Assembly: GCF_902686445.1 (NCBI RefSeq)
Contig: NC_062217.1
Coordinates: forward strand, 81,611,258 to 81,675,257
DNA from: Sciurus carolinensis
Lineage: Eukaryota > Chordata > Mammalia > Rodentia > Sciuridae
Reading direction: 5' to 3'
Length of the DNA: 64,000 bases
Of the stretch, positions 12,413-24,250 are shown piece after piece. Each line of letters opens with the position of its first letter. Within the stretch, counting starts at the first letter, position 1. The notes beneath the pieces are model-generated. The model was not told the DNA's origin. It did no database searches and saw only the letters and a program-made list of their open reading frames with translations. The position numbers and the translations under genes were made by a program.

Positions 12413-13639
12413 AACCAAAGAGTGAGTTACATTCTACAGATTTGATTATACCAACAGGCACATTCCACTAACTAGCTGACTGATATTTATACCTTTGATA
12501 TTTATATCAGCATTGAGGACACAGTACCTTTATCCAGAAAATTCAAGATTGGATAGTATTTCACTTAAATGAAAAGCATTTACTGGCCAAATGTGTTTGG
12601 AAAGAGTATGGAAAAAAAAACTGCAGACCCAAGAGCCCTATTAACTTATTATGTCTTTAATACTTACCTTAATTCCCTCCTTTAAACAATTAATAAAAAT
12701 CCAAGAACTCCTAAATGCCCCCACCTCACATAGGAAGCTCCTTATATGTTTAAGTAAATTGGGCAGAGTCTACATTTGGACTTCTTTACGACATTCACGT
12801 TGAGTCTATTAAGCCTGAAAGATGGTAAAAAGAATATTGACCTAAGAATATAGACCAAAATAAAGAAGCTTAACCCATAGGAGAAATCAGCTGTTTATAT
12901 ACTACTTGTATGACAGATACTATGCCACTTGAGACTATAAAACCCTAAGAAGGGCAGAAGCTAACATCCCAGTTTTCTACAATGTTCACATGTTCATTGC
13001 ATTTTACACACTAGCAGTGTAATAGTCTCCAGTCCTCACACGTGAGCCTGCCAGCCTCTACTTGTTCCCTTCTGTTCCTCAAAACTAAAGTCAGTAGATG
13101 GTGCTGACGACAACCCAGTCTTCACATGATGCTTGCTTTGTAATAAAAAAAATGCAACTTGAACAAAAACAAATTTGGGAAGGGTTGTACACTACATTCC
13201 CTCTAGCAGGATTCGCATAGCGTATTAAAGAATCAGGGGTAACACGATCAATTTTAGCAGTCGCATATACTTATTTGTGCAGGGGAAACTCTTCTTTTTA
13301 TACTCCCATTAGCATCCTGAACAATTTCCCATTGACTGCAGTTTATAAAGTGGATGAAAACCAAAGTCTCATGCAGACCTTGTATTTTATCACCAGTTCT
13401 GTTTTCCAGTTTAGCAAAGTCACAGGCAAGAAAAGAGGAAACAGAAATCAAACAAAACAAACCAGCAAGAGGAGGCAGGATCAACTTTATGAAAGCCTTG
13501 TTAGGGGACTATTGTTATTATTTATCATTATTGTTTAATAATATTATACCCACAGAAAGATTTAGTTATCACCATAGAGTTCAAATAAAAGACAACATCA
13601 TTGAATTCAGACCCAAATCCTGATTATAAAATTCTCAAG
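12413..13639. other. No gene seen; unique intronic sequence
   Basis: No recognisable repeat or exon. ORFs at 13254-13623 overlap on both strands without coding character. Confidence 0.55.
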
Positions 13640-13795
13640 TGTGACAGACTGAACAACTGAATCAATTTCTTTAAACTCCAGTTAAATGGAAATATCAGTG
13701 CTTGCCACATAGGTTAGGATTAACTGAGGCAACATTCAAAAGCACCTACCACAGTGCCTGGGCATAGTTATGCTCCATCCCTTCTTAGTTCTCTG
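13640..13795 (+). repeat. MIR SINE relic
   Basis: MIR-like order: 'CAATTTCTTTAAACTCCAGT', 'GGTTAGGATTAACTGAGGCA', then 'CACAGTGCCTGGGCATAGTT' near the 3' end. Confidence 0.65.
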
Positions 13796-13862
13796 CAGGA
13801 AATAGAAGCAAGGAGGGCAGGAAGGATGAGAGAGAATCTCAGAAATCAGAGCAAGAACTTCT

Positions 13863-14088
13863 AGCCAGGAGCAGTGGCACACACCTGTAACCCCAGTGGC
13901 TCAGGAGACTGAGGCAGGAGGATCGCAAGTTCACAGCCAGCCTCAGTAATTTAACCAGACCCTAAGCAACTTAGCGAGACCTATCTCAAAATAAAAAATA
14001 CAAAGGACTGGGCATGGGCTCAGTGGTTAAATGCCTCTGGCACAAAAAGAAAACAAACAAACAACCCAACAACAACAACAACAAAAAG
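13863..14088 (+). mobile_element. B1-dID (MEN-type) dimeric SINE
   Basis: The B1 half runs from GCCAGGAGCAGTGGCACACA, through 'GAGGCAGGAGGATCGCAAGT', to 'TATCTCAAAATAAAAAATAC'. The ID half follows but is shortened after 'GGGCTCAGTGGTTAAATGCC'. The tail is rich in CAA and AAC repeats at about 14042-14085. Confidence 0.92.
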
Positions 14089-14849
14089 ACCTTTGAATTC
14101 TGAATGACAAGGGTAATAATGAAACACGCTTAGTTTGTGCTCTTAATACAGAATGAGGGTGAGGAATGAGGAACAGCACAAGGCGAACCAACAGAGGCGA
14201 TTCAAAAGCATAATTCTGTAAGGGTAGCCCAAGAAACCAAGTGAAACCATGCACAAGAAAAGGGAGAGAGAGGTAAAAATCGTCTCCAAGGTTATCCCTG
14301 AGCTTACAATGCAAAAGGAAGAATATCCATCTGACGGGACCCAGATGGGAGTGACTTTTGTACTCTGCAAAATGGTTTTCAGAATTAGTATTCACTGCAG
14401 TCACAAGAAGAACACATAGAGGTACTAGTTACATGACAATTTCAGTCACACATGTATACATGTGTACAAATATGCTAATTCCAAATTCTCCCAACACCCA
14501 GGATGCAGTGAGGATATCTATTAGAGAGTCCACTGTCATGGAAACAGAACACCATAGAGGATTTTGGCTGGTCCTGTTTGCAGTACAGTCATGTGATTTT
14601 CATGCAGGGGTCTCCTTCTCAGAGCAGGGGATTGCCTAACCATCTTAAATGCCTGTCAGCAATCATGTGCTGCAATCCCTGCAACCTAAAAAAAAGTCCA
14701 TTTTTCTAAGATAGAGATGATTTATCTGCCCATCAAATGGATCAAACATCACCAGTAATCCTGAAAAGTAATATAAACTTTATTTCTGGCTTCCATTCAA
14801 GATGCAGGGCTCAGTGTAGATAAAAAGACATGGTTGCTGCTTTACCTCC

Positions 14850-15045
14850 ATTTTTAAAGCAGGAAACACTATTAGCCAAGTATTGTGCTAAGCACCACAA
14901 ATTTGCAAAGACTTTGTGGGGCATCCCCATGACATATGTGAGAAAACAAATGATGGTGGTCAGTTCCTCCACAAGGGCCTCTCAGTTGGTAAGTACAGCC
15001 GGCAAGATTCAAAGCCAGGTGTGTTTCACTTCAAAATTGGTTCCC
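14850..15045 (-). repeat. MIR SINE relic, antisense
   Basis: Antisense MIR features occur in order: 'GTATTGTGCTAAGCACCACA', 'TTTGTGGGGCATCCCCATGA', 'GTGAGAAAACAAATGATGGT' and 'AAGATTCAAAGCCAGGTGTG'. Similar but weaker sequence continues at 15195-15300. Confidence 0.65.
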
Positions 15046-15300
15046 TTCATCGCTTACAGCTTCTGAGTTTGTTCACACCAGGAATTCAGATGTTGTTAAA
15101 ATTTATTCTGAGTTTTGACATTCGATAAAGATTATAAAAACAGGTTTTGGTTTTAACTAACTCAGACACAGTATGTGGTTCTTTGAAAGATGAACCATAT
15201 GAAAGTTGAGAGCAGGAAGGGACTTTGTGGGTGACCTGATCCTCATTGCCCCCTTGAGCCGTGAGAACACAGGAGTGTTCCTGAAGGTGAAGGTAAGCTG

Positions 15301-16439
15301 GTCACATGACTTTTGTGTGAGCTCCAGAGCCAGGGTTCTGGCTAGTTTAAGATTTTTGTCTGGAGTATTCTCCAAATGTATAGATTTTGCAGAGCAACTG
15401 TTTTGTCCATAACTGGGGCAAATGGATAGGAAATTACAAAGGGGAGTATATTCCCAGTGCTTTGTCATACTTGAGGAAATGAAAGGATTTAAGCATATCT
15501 GGCCTGAATAAATATTTTCTCTATAAAAGTTAATCTATAATTACATTTAATGTGAAATATAATATAGAAAAACATCCCATGTGTTTTTGTTGCAGGAGGA
15601 CACTTTATAGTTTGTGTTTTATTACTGGTCCACAGCGTGGCTCTAAAAAATCCCCTCTGGAAAAGTTTATTGTGGATAATGGCTGATTTTAGCCATGAGC
15701 ATTTCCAATCATCTCAGACACAGGTTCTCATGGGCATGTGAGGGTGTATCGTGTTGTCCCAAGGCCTGTGATATTTGGTTTTTAAAATTGCAAATACAGT
15801 TCTACCATTTGGCAGTTCCTTTGGCCTTGACCAAAGAAAATACATATGTAGTAATGTCGCCAAAATCACTTTTCTGGTTGTCCACAGCATTATGTGTATG
15901 TTTAGTTTTGCAAAATACCACCAAAAATGCTCCAAACTTCCAATACATTAAGCAATATTTCTCAGATTATCAGTATTTGTCACACAGGTTTAAGCTTACA
16001 TATTTATCAAGTTTTGTGGTTTCTCTATCGTACCATAGTTAGTTAGTTTTCATATAAATGCTATCCTCTGATATCTGAGGGAAAATAATACAGAGTCAAC
16101 CTGTGCCAGGTGTTCTGTGGCTTTGCTTACTCCAGCTCTCCATTAGGTGATGTGTGTGCCCTTGATGGACAAGGATGGGGATGTGATGTCACAGATACCA
16201 GATACTATACTGAAAATTAAAACAAAGAAAATAGGGTTGAAATGTCCACATACATGAACCCATCCACTCGCTCTTCTCCATGGGGTGATTCTCAATTGCT
16301 CTTCCCTACTGAGTTCTCTCCCAGAATTTCTGTCCTATTGCAGGATATTTTTCCTGCAGACACGTTTAACCCTAGTCTTCTTCCAGCGAGAAGAATTCCT
16401 TGAAATTGACAGAATTCCTATGTCCTTTCAAGCCAATTA
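15301..16439. other. No gene seen; unique intronic sequence
   Basis: No recognisable repeat, exon or motif. The ORF at 15695-16042 is AT-rich and not recognised. Confidence 0.55.
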
Positions 16440-16845
16440 TAGTAGGCCTAATAAAAGCCCCAAAGATGTCCATGTACCTGGAACCTGTATACAGCAAAAA
16501 GGGTGTTTGCAGCTTATATTAGGGGTCTTGCTATGCAGATTATCTGGGATCACCTGGGTAGGGTCTAAATGTAATCACAAGTGTCCAGAGAGAGGTATTT
16601 TACTACAGAAAAGAAGGTGATGTGATGACAAGCAGAGTTGAGAGATGCATGTTGAAGTCGGAGGATGCCAAGACACTTATAATTTAAAACAACATTTAGA
16701 ATCTACAACATTCTAGTATCCACTAGAAGCTGAAAAGCACAAGGAAATGGATTCTCTCTAGGAGCCTCCAGTAAGAGAATAACTATACTGTTTTAAAACA
16801 CTAAGTTTGTGGTGCTTTGTTGCAATACCAATAGGGACCCAAAGC
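16440..16845 (+). mobile_element. MaLR-type LTR (MLT1-like)
   Basis: MaLR LTR phrases appear in order: 'CCCCAAAGATGTCCATGTAC', 'TATCTGGGATCACCTGGGTA', 'TAAATGTAATCACAAGTGTC', 'GATTCTCTCTAGGAGCCTCC' and 'ACACTAAGTTTGTGGTGCTT'. It looks like a solitary LTR, since no internal retroviral sequence flanks it. Confidence 0.75.
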
Positions 16846-17189
16846 ACTCCTTTCCACATCTCTCCTGTTCTTCCCCTGACTCTCCCCTTCATATGTTTTA
16901 TATGTTTAGTTACAGGGACATCTGCTGTGGCTCTGCCAGTCCCTTCTACCTTCTACCATGGTGTACCTTAGTTTCTGCATGATGAAACAATACAATCTGC
17001 TTTATACAAATTAGAAAATTACTATTTACAAAATAACTCTCCTTAAATGAGATTTCTTTAAATGCTAAACACCACTGAAGCATTTGAAATCAACAAATTC
17101 AAAATGCTTTTCCCTAGTTTTCTACTCAATATGTCTATCTATATACTAAAGATAAATATATATTCAGCGTTTGCTTGTTAAGTCATTCA

Positions 17190-17285
17190 TCCTGAGCTTC
17201 TGTTTTCTTACCATATGAATGAAATAACACATAAAACTCCCAGTAAGTCCTAGGACATTGTGAGTGTTCAGTATATAGTGTTATC
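17190..17285 (+). repeat. Possible MIR relic
   Basis: 'TTCTGTTTTCTTACCATATG', 'GAATGAAATAACACATAAAA' and 'GTGAGTGTTCAGTATATAGT' fit the second half of MIR. Weak. Confidence 0.4.
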
Positions 17286-17879
17286 ACACAACACATGACA
17301 TCCAGCCATAAGGCCATCAAACTGATCTTTTGTGGTCCTTTAGGAGATACGATTTAAAAGCCACAGAATAATCTGCAAGTCAGAAAAGAAATCAGTCTTA
17401 TTTTCTGTTAGTCTCACCATTTGTGTTTTTATGCCCATTTCCCCATTGGTTAGTTTCCCTTTGATGAGATGCCACCAACATCAGGGGTCATAGCTGGATA
17501 CCAGAAACAAGAAAGTAGTCTACAGAGCAGGGACTGAAAGAGTAATGAGGAACTGTTCTTATATGAATGTTTGTAACAAAATTAGAGTGAAAGAAATAGC
17601 AGAAAGAGGCAAATAAAAAGTCCTATTGCAAGCAACATCCTGCAGCTAACTGAGTGAGTGCAGAGTTCCAGGAATAAACTCAGAAAAGCATCCAGCAGGA
17701 CAGCGTCAGAATGTCCACCACTAAAAGTCAGTTAGAGTACCATGCCATTTGGCGGTGTTTGATGGAAGACACAGGGGAGTCACCAGCCTGCTCAGCCAGA
17801 TTTATCTAAGAGCATTCCTGGTGACCTGGCCATCTCAACCAATTTAATACCCACAGTAGGAAGTGACCAGAGCTCCAAG

Positions 17880-18003
17880 ATGATCCTGGCTTACTTCCAC
17901 CTCCACTCCAACATCCTGATGAAAGAGTGCTCTCTGGTGTGCTTGCTGCTGATCTTCAGTCTCTGTGGTCTGGAGACACTCATCTCAGAGGGTTATGGTC
18001 CAG
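17880..18003 (+). CDS. Weak candidate first coding exon with signal-peptide-like sequence
   Basis: An ATG at 17880 and a second in-frame ATG at 17919 open a 41-codon stretch. From the second ATG the protein reads MKECSLVCLLLIFSLCGLET and continues to about GYGP. This has a short polar start and a strongly hydrophobic core, as in a signal peptide. The stretch ends at CAG|GTAAGC (donor GT at 18004-18005), a near-perfect splice donor. Reading on past the donor, the frame closes soon after. I do not recognise the protein, and I see no partner exon or promoter. It lies on the strand opposite ATP8A2, inside its intron. A chance ORF beside a chance donor is more likely than a gene. Confidence 0.15.
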
Positions 18004-18484
18004 GTAAGCATGGGCTGCTAGCCTAGAGTCTGGCAAGGACCTTGGATCCCATGATGGTTAACCATCACCATTACTAACCTTGATCTGAATGACACTCAGA
18101 CTTCATCCCAGACCTCTGGGTCCATCCTCATGGTTTAATGATGAAACTTTCTATACACAAAGTCTTACCCAAACACATGACCTCAGGGAAAGGAAGTAGA
18201 AAGCAAAGCAGTTAATGAAACTGGAAGAATTAAGGGAAAGTCTTCTAATGCCAGGCTGGTTTCCTACCTGTGCTCTCTACTGTAAGTGGAAAAGGAATGC
18301 TCTCCCATAGTGACTACGGCCTTTGGAGGTGACAGTAATAGAGAAATCATCATTTATCACACTGTCTTCAAAGTGCTTGCTCAAATGTCATACTCTCTGA
18401 CAGATGGCAGCTCTGCAGGGCAGGGGAAAGGTCTACAGCATATAACATTTCCTCTTCAGAACCCAGAAGAAGACCTGGCAGGTA

Positions 18485-18625
18485 AGAAGTGGAGTAGAGG
18501 AAAGGGACTGGGGAAGGGAGAAGGTGAGGGAAGGGAACGGGGGACTAGGGAATGAAACTGACCAAATCATATTGTTATTTTGTGTGCATGGATGAATATG
18601 TAACAACAAATATGAGAAAAGTACT
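18485..18625 (+). repeat. L1 3'-end fragment
   Basis: A purine-rich, G-rich tract (18487-18560) is followed by 'ACTGACCAAATCATATTGTT' and 'ATGAATATGTAACAACAAAT'. This matches the 3' ends of the L1 pieces near 49.1 and 30.1 kb. No AATAAA is visible. Confidence 0.65.
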
Positions 18626-19309
18626 TCAATCACTTGTTTATTCCTAGAACTCTTGTTTCTTTCAAACACCTAGAAACTGGGATGACCAATGGTGCACCGA
18701 ACTAATATAGGATGAAATTAATCTGGACCTTGTACTGATTGTACATCCTGATTGTCCACACTCTTCATGGACCCAACCTATTGTCAATGGTGCTACAATA
18801 TTATAAGGACAGGTCTGGTTTTCATTCACTTCTCCATCCCCACAAGATATTCCTACCAGGATGGAAATACAACAGCTACCTGGTTCCCTTCCATACTCTC
18901 AGGAAATGTCCTAAGGACTAGACATCAGCCTGAATATGCTGCTACAGAACCATAAGTCAATGTGAACTTTAGAAATGGAGAAATAACAGCAAATGAGGCC
19001 ACTGGGTCTTTTTGAAAGCAGTTAGTATAAAATAAAAGCTTATGGATTTTATAACTTTTGTTGCCCTGAGTATACTTTTCAGCCCCTCAGGCTGAATCAC
19101 AAGTTGACATTAGGAAATGTTGCTCCAGGTTTCCAGTTCACTCTCTTTCTGACTGACTCATCCACAGGTCATGTTTCTGCAGTTCATACAGCAACAGCCA
19201 TTGCAAATCTATCCCCAGGCTACAGCTGTCTCCCAAATGTTAGGCATTTATATCCAATTACCTTCTGGAAATGCCTGAATATTGTCACAGAGCCTTCTCA
19301 AATGCAACA

Positions 19310-19895
19310 CAACTGTATTCATTTTCTGTGGCTGCATAACAAATTATTATAAACTTAGCAGCTTATAACAGCACCCATTTATTAGTGACCTTACACAATT
19401 ATGGAGGCCAGAAGGGGTCCAACATGACTGGGTTTTCTCCTTAAAGTCTCTCAGGGCTAAAATCAAGGTATTAGCCAGGCTGGGTTCTCATTTGAACCTC
19501 AGGATCCTCTTCCAAGCTCATATGGCTGTGGAAGAATTCAGTTCCTTGTAGTTGTAGAACTGAGTTCTTCATCTCCTTGCTGGATGCCATTTGGGGACAC
19601 TCTAAGTTCTTAGAAGTCACCTGCATCCCATGTAGCCCCATTCTTTAAACAAGCAATCAAATCCTATTCATTTTTTAAATCTCTGTTCTCTCAACCCAGG
19701 ACAATTATTGACTGATATCATGGTGTTGGGGATGGAACCTTATACATGCTAAGCATGCACTCTAGCTCTGAGTTACATCCCCTACCCTCTCAACCCAGAT
19801 TCAAAGGACTTGGATGATAGGTCAGATAATCTCCCTCTCTTAATATCAACTGTACCATGTAACAGAATCTAATATAGGCAAATTGCATCATATTC
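19310..19895 (-). mobile_element. MaLR-type LTR (MLT1-like), antisense, split by an ID SINE
   Basis: The segment carries 'TTTTCTGTGGCTGCATAACA', 'TATGGAGGCCAGAAGGGGTC', 'AGGGCTAAAATCAAGGTATT' and, after the SINE, 'GATAATCTCCCTCTCTTAAT' and 'CTGTACCATGTAACAGAATC'. These are the reverse-complement features of the LTR at 16440-16845. Confidence 0.7.
19718..19795 (-). mobile_element. ID-type SINE, antisense, diverged
   Basis: The reversed ID body is visible as 'GGTGTTGGGGATGGAACCTT', 'ATGCTAAGCATGCACTCTAG' and 'GAGTTACATCCCCTA'. It lies inside the MaLR LTR, so it inserted later. Confidence 0.8.
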
Positions 19896-20221
19896 ATAGT
19901 AAGTGGAAGGTAGCTCATGATCATGACTGTGAGCAAACTCATTTCTCCCCTTCTCTATCCAGCCTAAACCAAAACAATCACCACAGTTTCCATGGAAATG
20001 GAGAGAATTCTCTAGCTACACAGACCCTCCAACTGAAGTTAAAAATAATAGTAAACAAACGAAATCTGCCAGATGATGTTTAAAGGGAATACAAAACAGC
20101 CCAAAGCAGAGAAGGCAAACAAAGACCTTAACTGTCCTGGAAGGTGAGTGCAGTCCCCGACAATGACGAGGACGGGTGGAATGGTTAGTGGCCTTGGCAG
20201 TTGGTGTTCTTCCTACCAAAG

Positions 20222-20345
20222 AGAGAAACGCTGCCATGAGGTGAGCGACTCTGCTCCACCATGCCCTCCCTGCCACCGTGCTCCTCCTTGCCACAGGCCT
20301 AAGTGGAATGCAGCTAGTTGACTGTGGACAGAAACTTCAAAAGCT
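20222..20345 (+). repeat. MaLR-type LTR fragment
   Basis: 'GCCATGAGGTGAGCGACTCT', 'GCTCCACCATGCCCTCCCTG' and 'CTTGCCACAGGCCTAAGTGG' match the middle of the LTR annotated at 21516-21840. Confidence 0.65.
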
Positions 20346-21079
20346 GAAATTTGGAGAATACAGAAGGAAGAGATAGATAGAGAAATGAAAATCACGTATT
20401 ATCATCCAGAGATAGTTACCATCATCTGCCAGAGATAACTGACTGTTTGTGGAGGGTTAAGGGAGAATTGTAAAAAAAGTTATATTTTTTAGTTAAATGA
20501 AGAATTCTGGACTCGAATTTTTAATTGGCAGAATCTCATCTTCAAGGAACCTGGGCAGGAGATGAGCCAACATATCTGCTTGTTGAACCTACAGTTAAAA
20601 ATAATTTTAAGGAACACAGAGATATTTCAGAAACATCAGTTTTGGGACATTTTAAGTCATGCTTTTTTGTATTGCTTGGTTCAAGTATTGAGAAACTACC
20701 TGTGGGTGTAACGGAAAAGAGAGCAGAAGAAGACAAGCCACAATTTGTCCCCTAGTTTCTGTCATTATTCTGTGAAGCAAACATTTGTTCCCAAAGCTAG
20801 AGCACAAATGGGTGAACAGAAGTCAGATTTTACATCTGCAAAGGTGGGAAAGCCCTTGGTCAGAACCTGTAGTCCTGAAAATGAAGCCTCCCTCTGAGAC
20901 CAGGTCTGAGTAGTGAACCAGCTGGTCTCACCTACTCCCTTCTATGACATCTCCTATGTTGTTGGGTGTTCAATCTTATACTTAGGGAATGGGAATGCTC
21001 TTATAAAAATATTTGGGGAATATAGACAGATAAATGACATGGCATCCTTGCTTAGAAAACTGGAAAAATGAAATAATAC

Positions 21080-21515
21080 CCAGAACTGAGGAGATTGTAG
21101 AGAAAACTGTCCTTTCATAAGTTGTGAGGGTAAACAAGTAGAATTTTGACTTTTTTCTTATATAGGAAAATATTTTAAAATTCTCATGCCTTTTGATTCA
21201 TCAACTCCATATCTAGGAATGATTCAGAAGGAAACAGATGAAAAGTATTGCTTGTAACAGGAAAAGCAATCTACCAGCAATACATGTCCTTCAGTACGTA
21301 AGAGGAGAGGTAGATCTGGTTTAGATACATGATAGGATACAGCATAGCCACAGCACAGCCACTAAAATGATCTTGCAGAAATATGTCCACAAACATGGAA
21401 AGCTATTTGATATTCCTGATCCAAAAGAGTGAAAAAATATATAGAGAGAAATCTCATTTTGTATATAGCACAATGTATATTTTCATATATGTACATTGTA
21501 TATATGTGCATGCTA
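21080..21515 (+). repeat. Old L1 (L1M-type) fragment
   Basis: Decayed ORF2 C-terminal sequence: 'CTTTTGATTCATCAACTCCA', 'TATCTAGGAATGATTCAGAA', 'GTCCTTCAGTACGTAAG' and 'CAGCCACTAAAATGATCTTG', in the order of the L1 3' end. Confidence 0.7.
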
Positions 21516-21840
21516 TGATTTGAATATGAAATGTTCCCAAAGGCCCATGAGTTTGAGGTATGATCGCCAGCATGGTGCTATTAGGAGGCAGTAAAAACTT
21601 TGAGAGGTGGGTCTAGTAGGAGGTCTTCTGGTCACTGGGGGTGTGCACTGAAGGTGAATGTGTGAACCTTAGTTTCTTCCTCTTTGTCTTTCACTTATCT
21701 ACCATAAAGTGAGCATTTTGCCCCACCAAATCCTCCCTCACTCCAGGCCAAAAAAGCAGAGGGCCAACAGACTGAACTAAAATCTCTGAAACTGTGATCT
21801 AAAATAAACCTTCTCTCTCTTAAAAAAAAAAAAAAAAAAA
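21516..21840 (+). mobile_element. MaLR-type LTR, nearly full length, with A-rich / (GA)n tract
   Basis: It begins 'TGCTATGATTTGAATATGAA', passes 'TGTTCCCAAAGGCCCATGAG' and 'GTGCTATTAGGAGGCAGTAA', and ends near 'CTGTGATCTAAAATAAACCT', which holds the LTR polyadenylation signal. An A run and GA repeat follow at about 21823-21857. No internal proviral sequence is adjacent. Confidence 0.75.
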
Positions 21841-21916
21841 GAGAGAGAGAGAGAGAAGAAAAAAGCCCAAAAGGAAATAATAGGAAAAGATATGACAGGC
21901 AAATGCTAACTAAAAC

Positions 21917-22021
21917 CAGGGCTGGGGAGTAGCTAAATGGTAGAGTGCTTGCCTAGCATGAGCAATACCCTGGGTTCAATCCCCAGCACTGCAAATAAAT
22001 AAATGAATAAATAAAAAGACA
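21917..22021 (+). mobile_element. ID-type SINE
   Basis: The body runs from 'CCAGGGCTGGGGAGTAGCTA' through 'AGTGCTTGCCTAGCATGAGC' to 'GGGTTCAATCCCCAGCACTG'. An AAATAAATAAATG-type tail follows. Confidence 0.92.
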
Positions 22022-22099
22022 CTGAATGTAGTCAAATTAAAAGAGTAAGAAACTTAAAGGCAAACACACATTACTAACAAAGAAGAATGTCATCTTATT

Positions 22100-22640
22100 A
22101 GTAAATACTAGAATATAAAATTAGAGTAAGGAGACACTATCTCACACTTGCAATGTTGGTAAAAATTACAACACCCTAAAAACACAAGTCCTGGCAAGGA
22201 TATAGATTAAGAAAGTTTTTATAAACTCCTGGCAATTCACTTAAAGATATTAACTTTGTATTATTTAGTGAAGTTGAAAATGCACATTCTCCACTACTGA
22301 GCAATTCTACTCCCAAGTATTATATGCTAGAAAAATATTTGCACAAGGAGACATTTACTATTTTTGTAGCCACGCTGTATGTAGTAGTCTAAATCTGGCA
22401 ACAAGCCAAATGTGTATTATCAGGAGAATAATAAAATAAGTCATGGTAATATTCATACAATAGAACTTTATGCAGCAGTGAGAATGAATACATTCCAGAT
22501 ACATGTATTAACATAGATTAAACTCAAGTAACCTTGAACAAAATAAGCCATAGTACAGAAAATGGTACAATGTCATTTACATGTATTTGAATATGGAGCA
22601 AATGGAAAGCAGCATGAATCAGATAGGTAGAAAATATGAA
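22100..22640 (+). repeat. Old L1 (L1M-type) fragment
   Basis: L1 ORF2 3' phrases in order: 'CACTATCTCACACTTGCAAT', 'CTCCACTACTGAGCAATTCT', 'GCAACAAGCCAAATGTGTAT', 'CATACAATAGAACTTTATGC' and 'GAACAAAATAAGCCATAGTA'. Heavily mutated. Confidence 0.75.
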
Positions 22641-23289
22641 GAAAATCAATGAGAATAGTTACCTCTGTGGGATAGATGGGGGATATGATCTTAGGCACAC
22701 AGAGATCTTCAATAACCTTAGTAAGTTTGGGTTTCTTGGTTGGGGGATGAAAAAGAAATATGTATTTCATTGGGGCTTTCTGTGTCATATGCATTTTTGG
22801 CATGTGCAGACAAAAGTTGAAATAGATAATTAACTAATGCAAAACAATAAATTAATGCTCTAAGGGGATGGGAGAAGTCCCTTCCAACTAGCATGGGTGG
22901 AAAGGGTCTTGGAAAAGAACTACAGGAATAAAGGCTCAGAAGTGACAAAGTACACAGAATATGTGGGACACAAAAATGTGCCAGTCTTGTTGGTCAGAAA
23001 GTCTAAAGAGAAAAGTGGAGTACAAGGCTGAGGCCAATAATGAAGTCGCTCTAACCCAGCAAAATGCAGACACTCCCATGGGAAGCCCTAGGACGAAACA
23101 GTACTTAGTAAGGTTCTTGGTGTGCCGTCTGTTGACAGAGGCCCTGAAAACAAAAGGAACTAAATACTGCCATCAAGGATGAAGGGGAAACTGACCTGAG
23201 GAAGTCACTCAAGAACAGAGGCCATTGCTGCAAGAAGATTCACAGTCAGGGATCCCACAGTGAGATCCTACCACACATGGCCACAATGC

Positions 23290-23985
23290 CATGGCCAGTC
23301 AGTCAATCATAGGATATAATATGTCACATAACAACAGAAAGGCACATGATAATCAGCATGGGAGAGGACACGGTAAGATTGGAACTCCAAACATTGCTGG
23401 TGGAAATGTAAAAGGGAGCACCACTGTGGTAAACATTGCTGCGGTTCCACTGAGCCAGCAGTTCTACCCCTGGGTATACACCTGGCAGAAAGCAAAACAC
23501 ATATACACAAGAAAACTTTCTTATAGGTGTTCATGGAAACACTACGCATCATAGCCAGGAGAAGGTGAATCAACCCAACAGTCCATCAACAGATGAATGG
23601 ATAAACAAAATGTGCCATGTCCATATAATAGAATATTATCCAGCCCTAAGAAGGAATGAAGCACCAATACATGATATGACATGGATGGACCTTGAAAACA
23701 TTCTGCTAAGCAAAAGAAGCCAGACACAAAGGACCACAGGTTGTAGGGTTCTATTTCTATAAGATGACCAGAACAGGAAAATGGATAGAGAGAGATGGTA
23801 GATTAAGTGGCTGGTTAGGACTAGTACGTGGTTTCTTTGTGAAGTTATAAAAATGTTCTAAAATTGATTGTTATGATGGTTGTATATGTCTGTGTACTAA
23901 TGAGTTGCACACCTAAATGGGAGAATTATTTGATATGTGAATTGTATCTCAATAAGGTATTATTATTATTATTATTATTTAAATA
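23290..23985 (+). repeat. Old L1 (L1M-type) 3' end with (TTA)n tail
   Basis: Clear L1 3' order: 'GGAACTCCAAACATTGCTGG', 'CAACCCAACAGTCCATCAAC', 'GATGAATGGATAAACAAAAT', 'ATAGAATATTATCCAGCCCT' and 'ATTGTATCTCAATAAGGTAT'. It ends in about seven TTA units (23959-23980). Fragments of ORF2 remain readable but decayed. Confidence 0.88.
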
Positions 23986-24121
23986 TATTGAAAAAGAAGA
24001 TGCCCATGTCTTGGATTACTCTGAGTCAGGGCCTCTGTCCCTCATTCCATTGCTAGGTCCAGTCTGGAGATACAACATCTAACCAATACCCATAGGACTT
24101 TATGGACATTTAATAAGAGGA

Positions 24122-24250
24122 GAGTTGGGCATGAGAGAACATACCTGTAGTCCCAGCATCTGAGGAAGATGAGGCAAGAGGATTGCTTGAGCACAGGAGA
24201 GTTCAAGAGCAGCCTAGGCAACATACTAAGACTCTGTCTTTTAAAAAAAG
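24122..24250 (+). mobile_element. Monomeric 7SL-derived SINE (B1 / FLAM-like)
   Basis: 'TACCTGTAGTCCCAGCATCT', 'GAGGATTGCTTGAGCACAGG', 'AGTTCAAGAGCAGCCTAGGC' and 'TAAGACTCTGTCTTTTAAAA' form one Alu-like arm with no ID half. It resembles an older monomer more than the B1-dID dimers in the window. Confidence 0.85.

Noticed and set aside
14027..14404. 125-codon minus-strand ORF
   Set aside because: It starts outside and ends inside the tail of a B1-dID SINE and has a poly-Cys run from the CAA repeats. It is not a gene.
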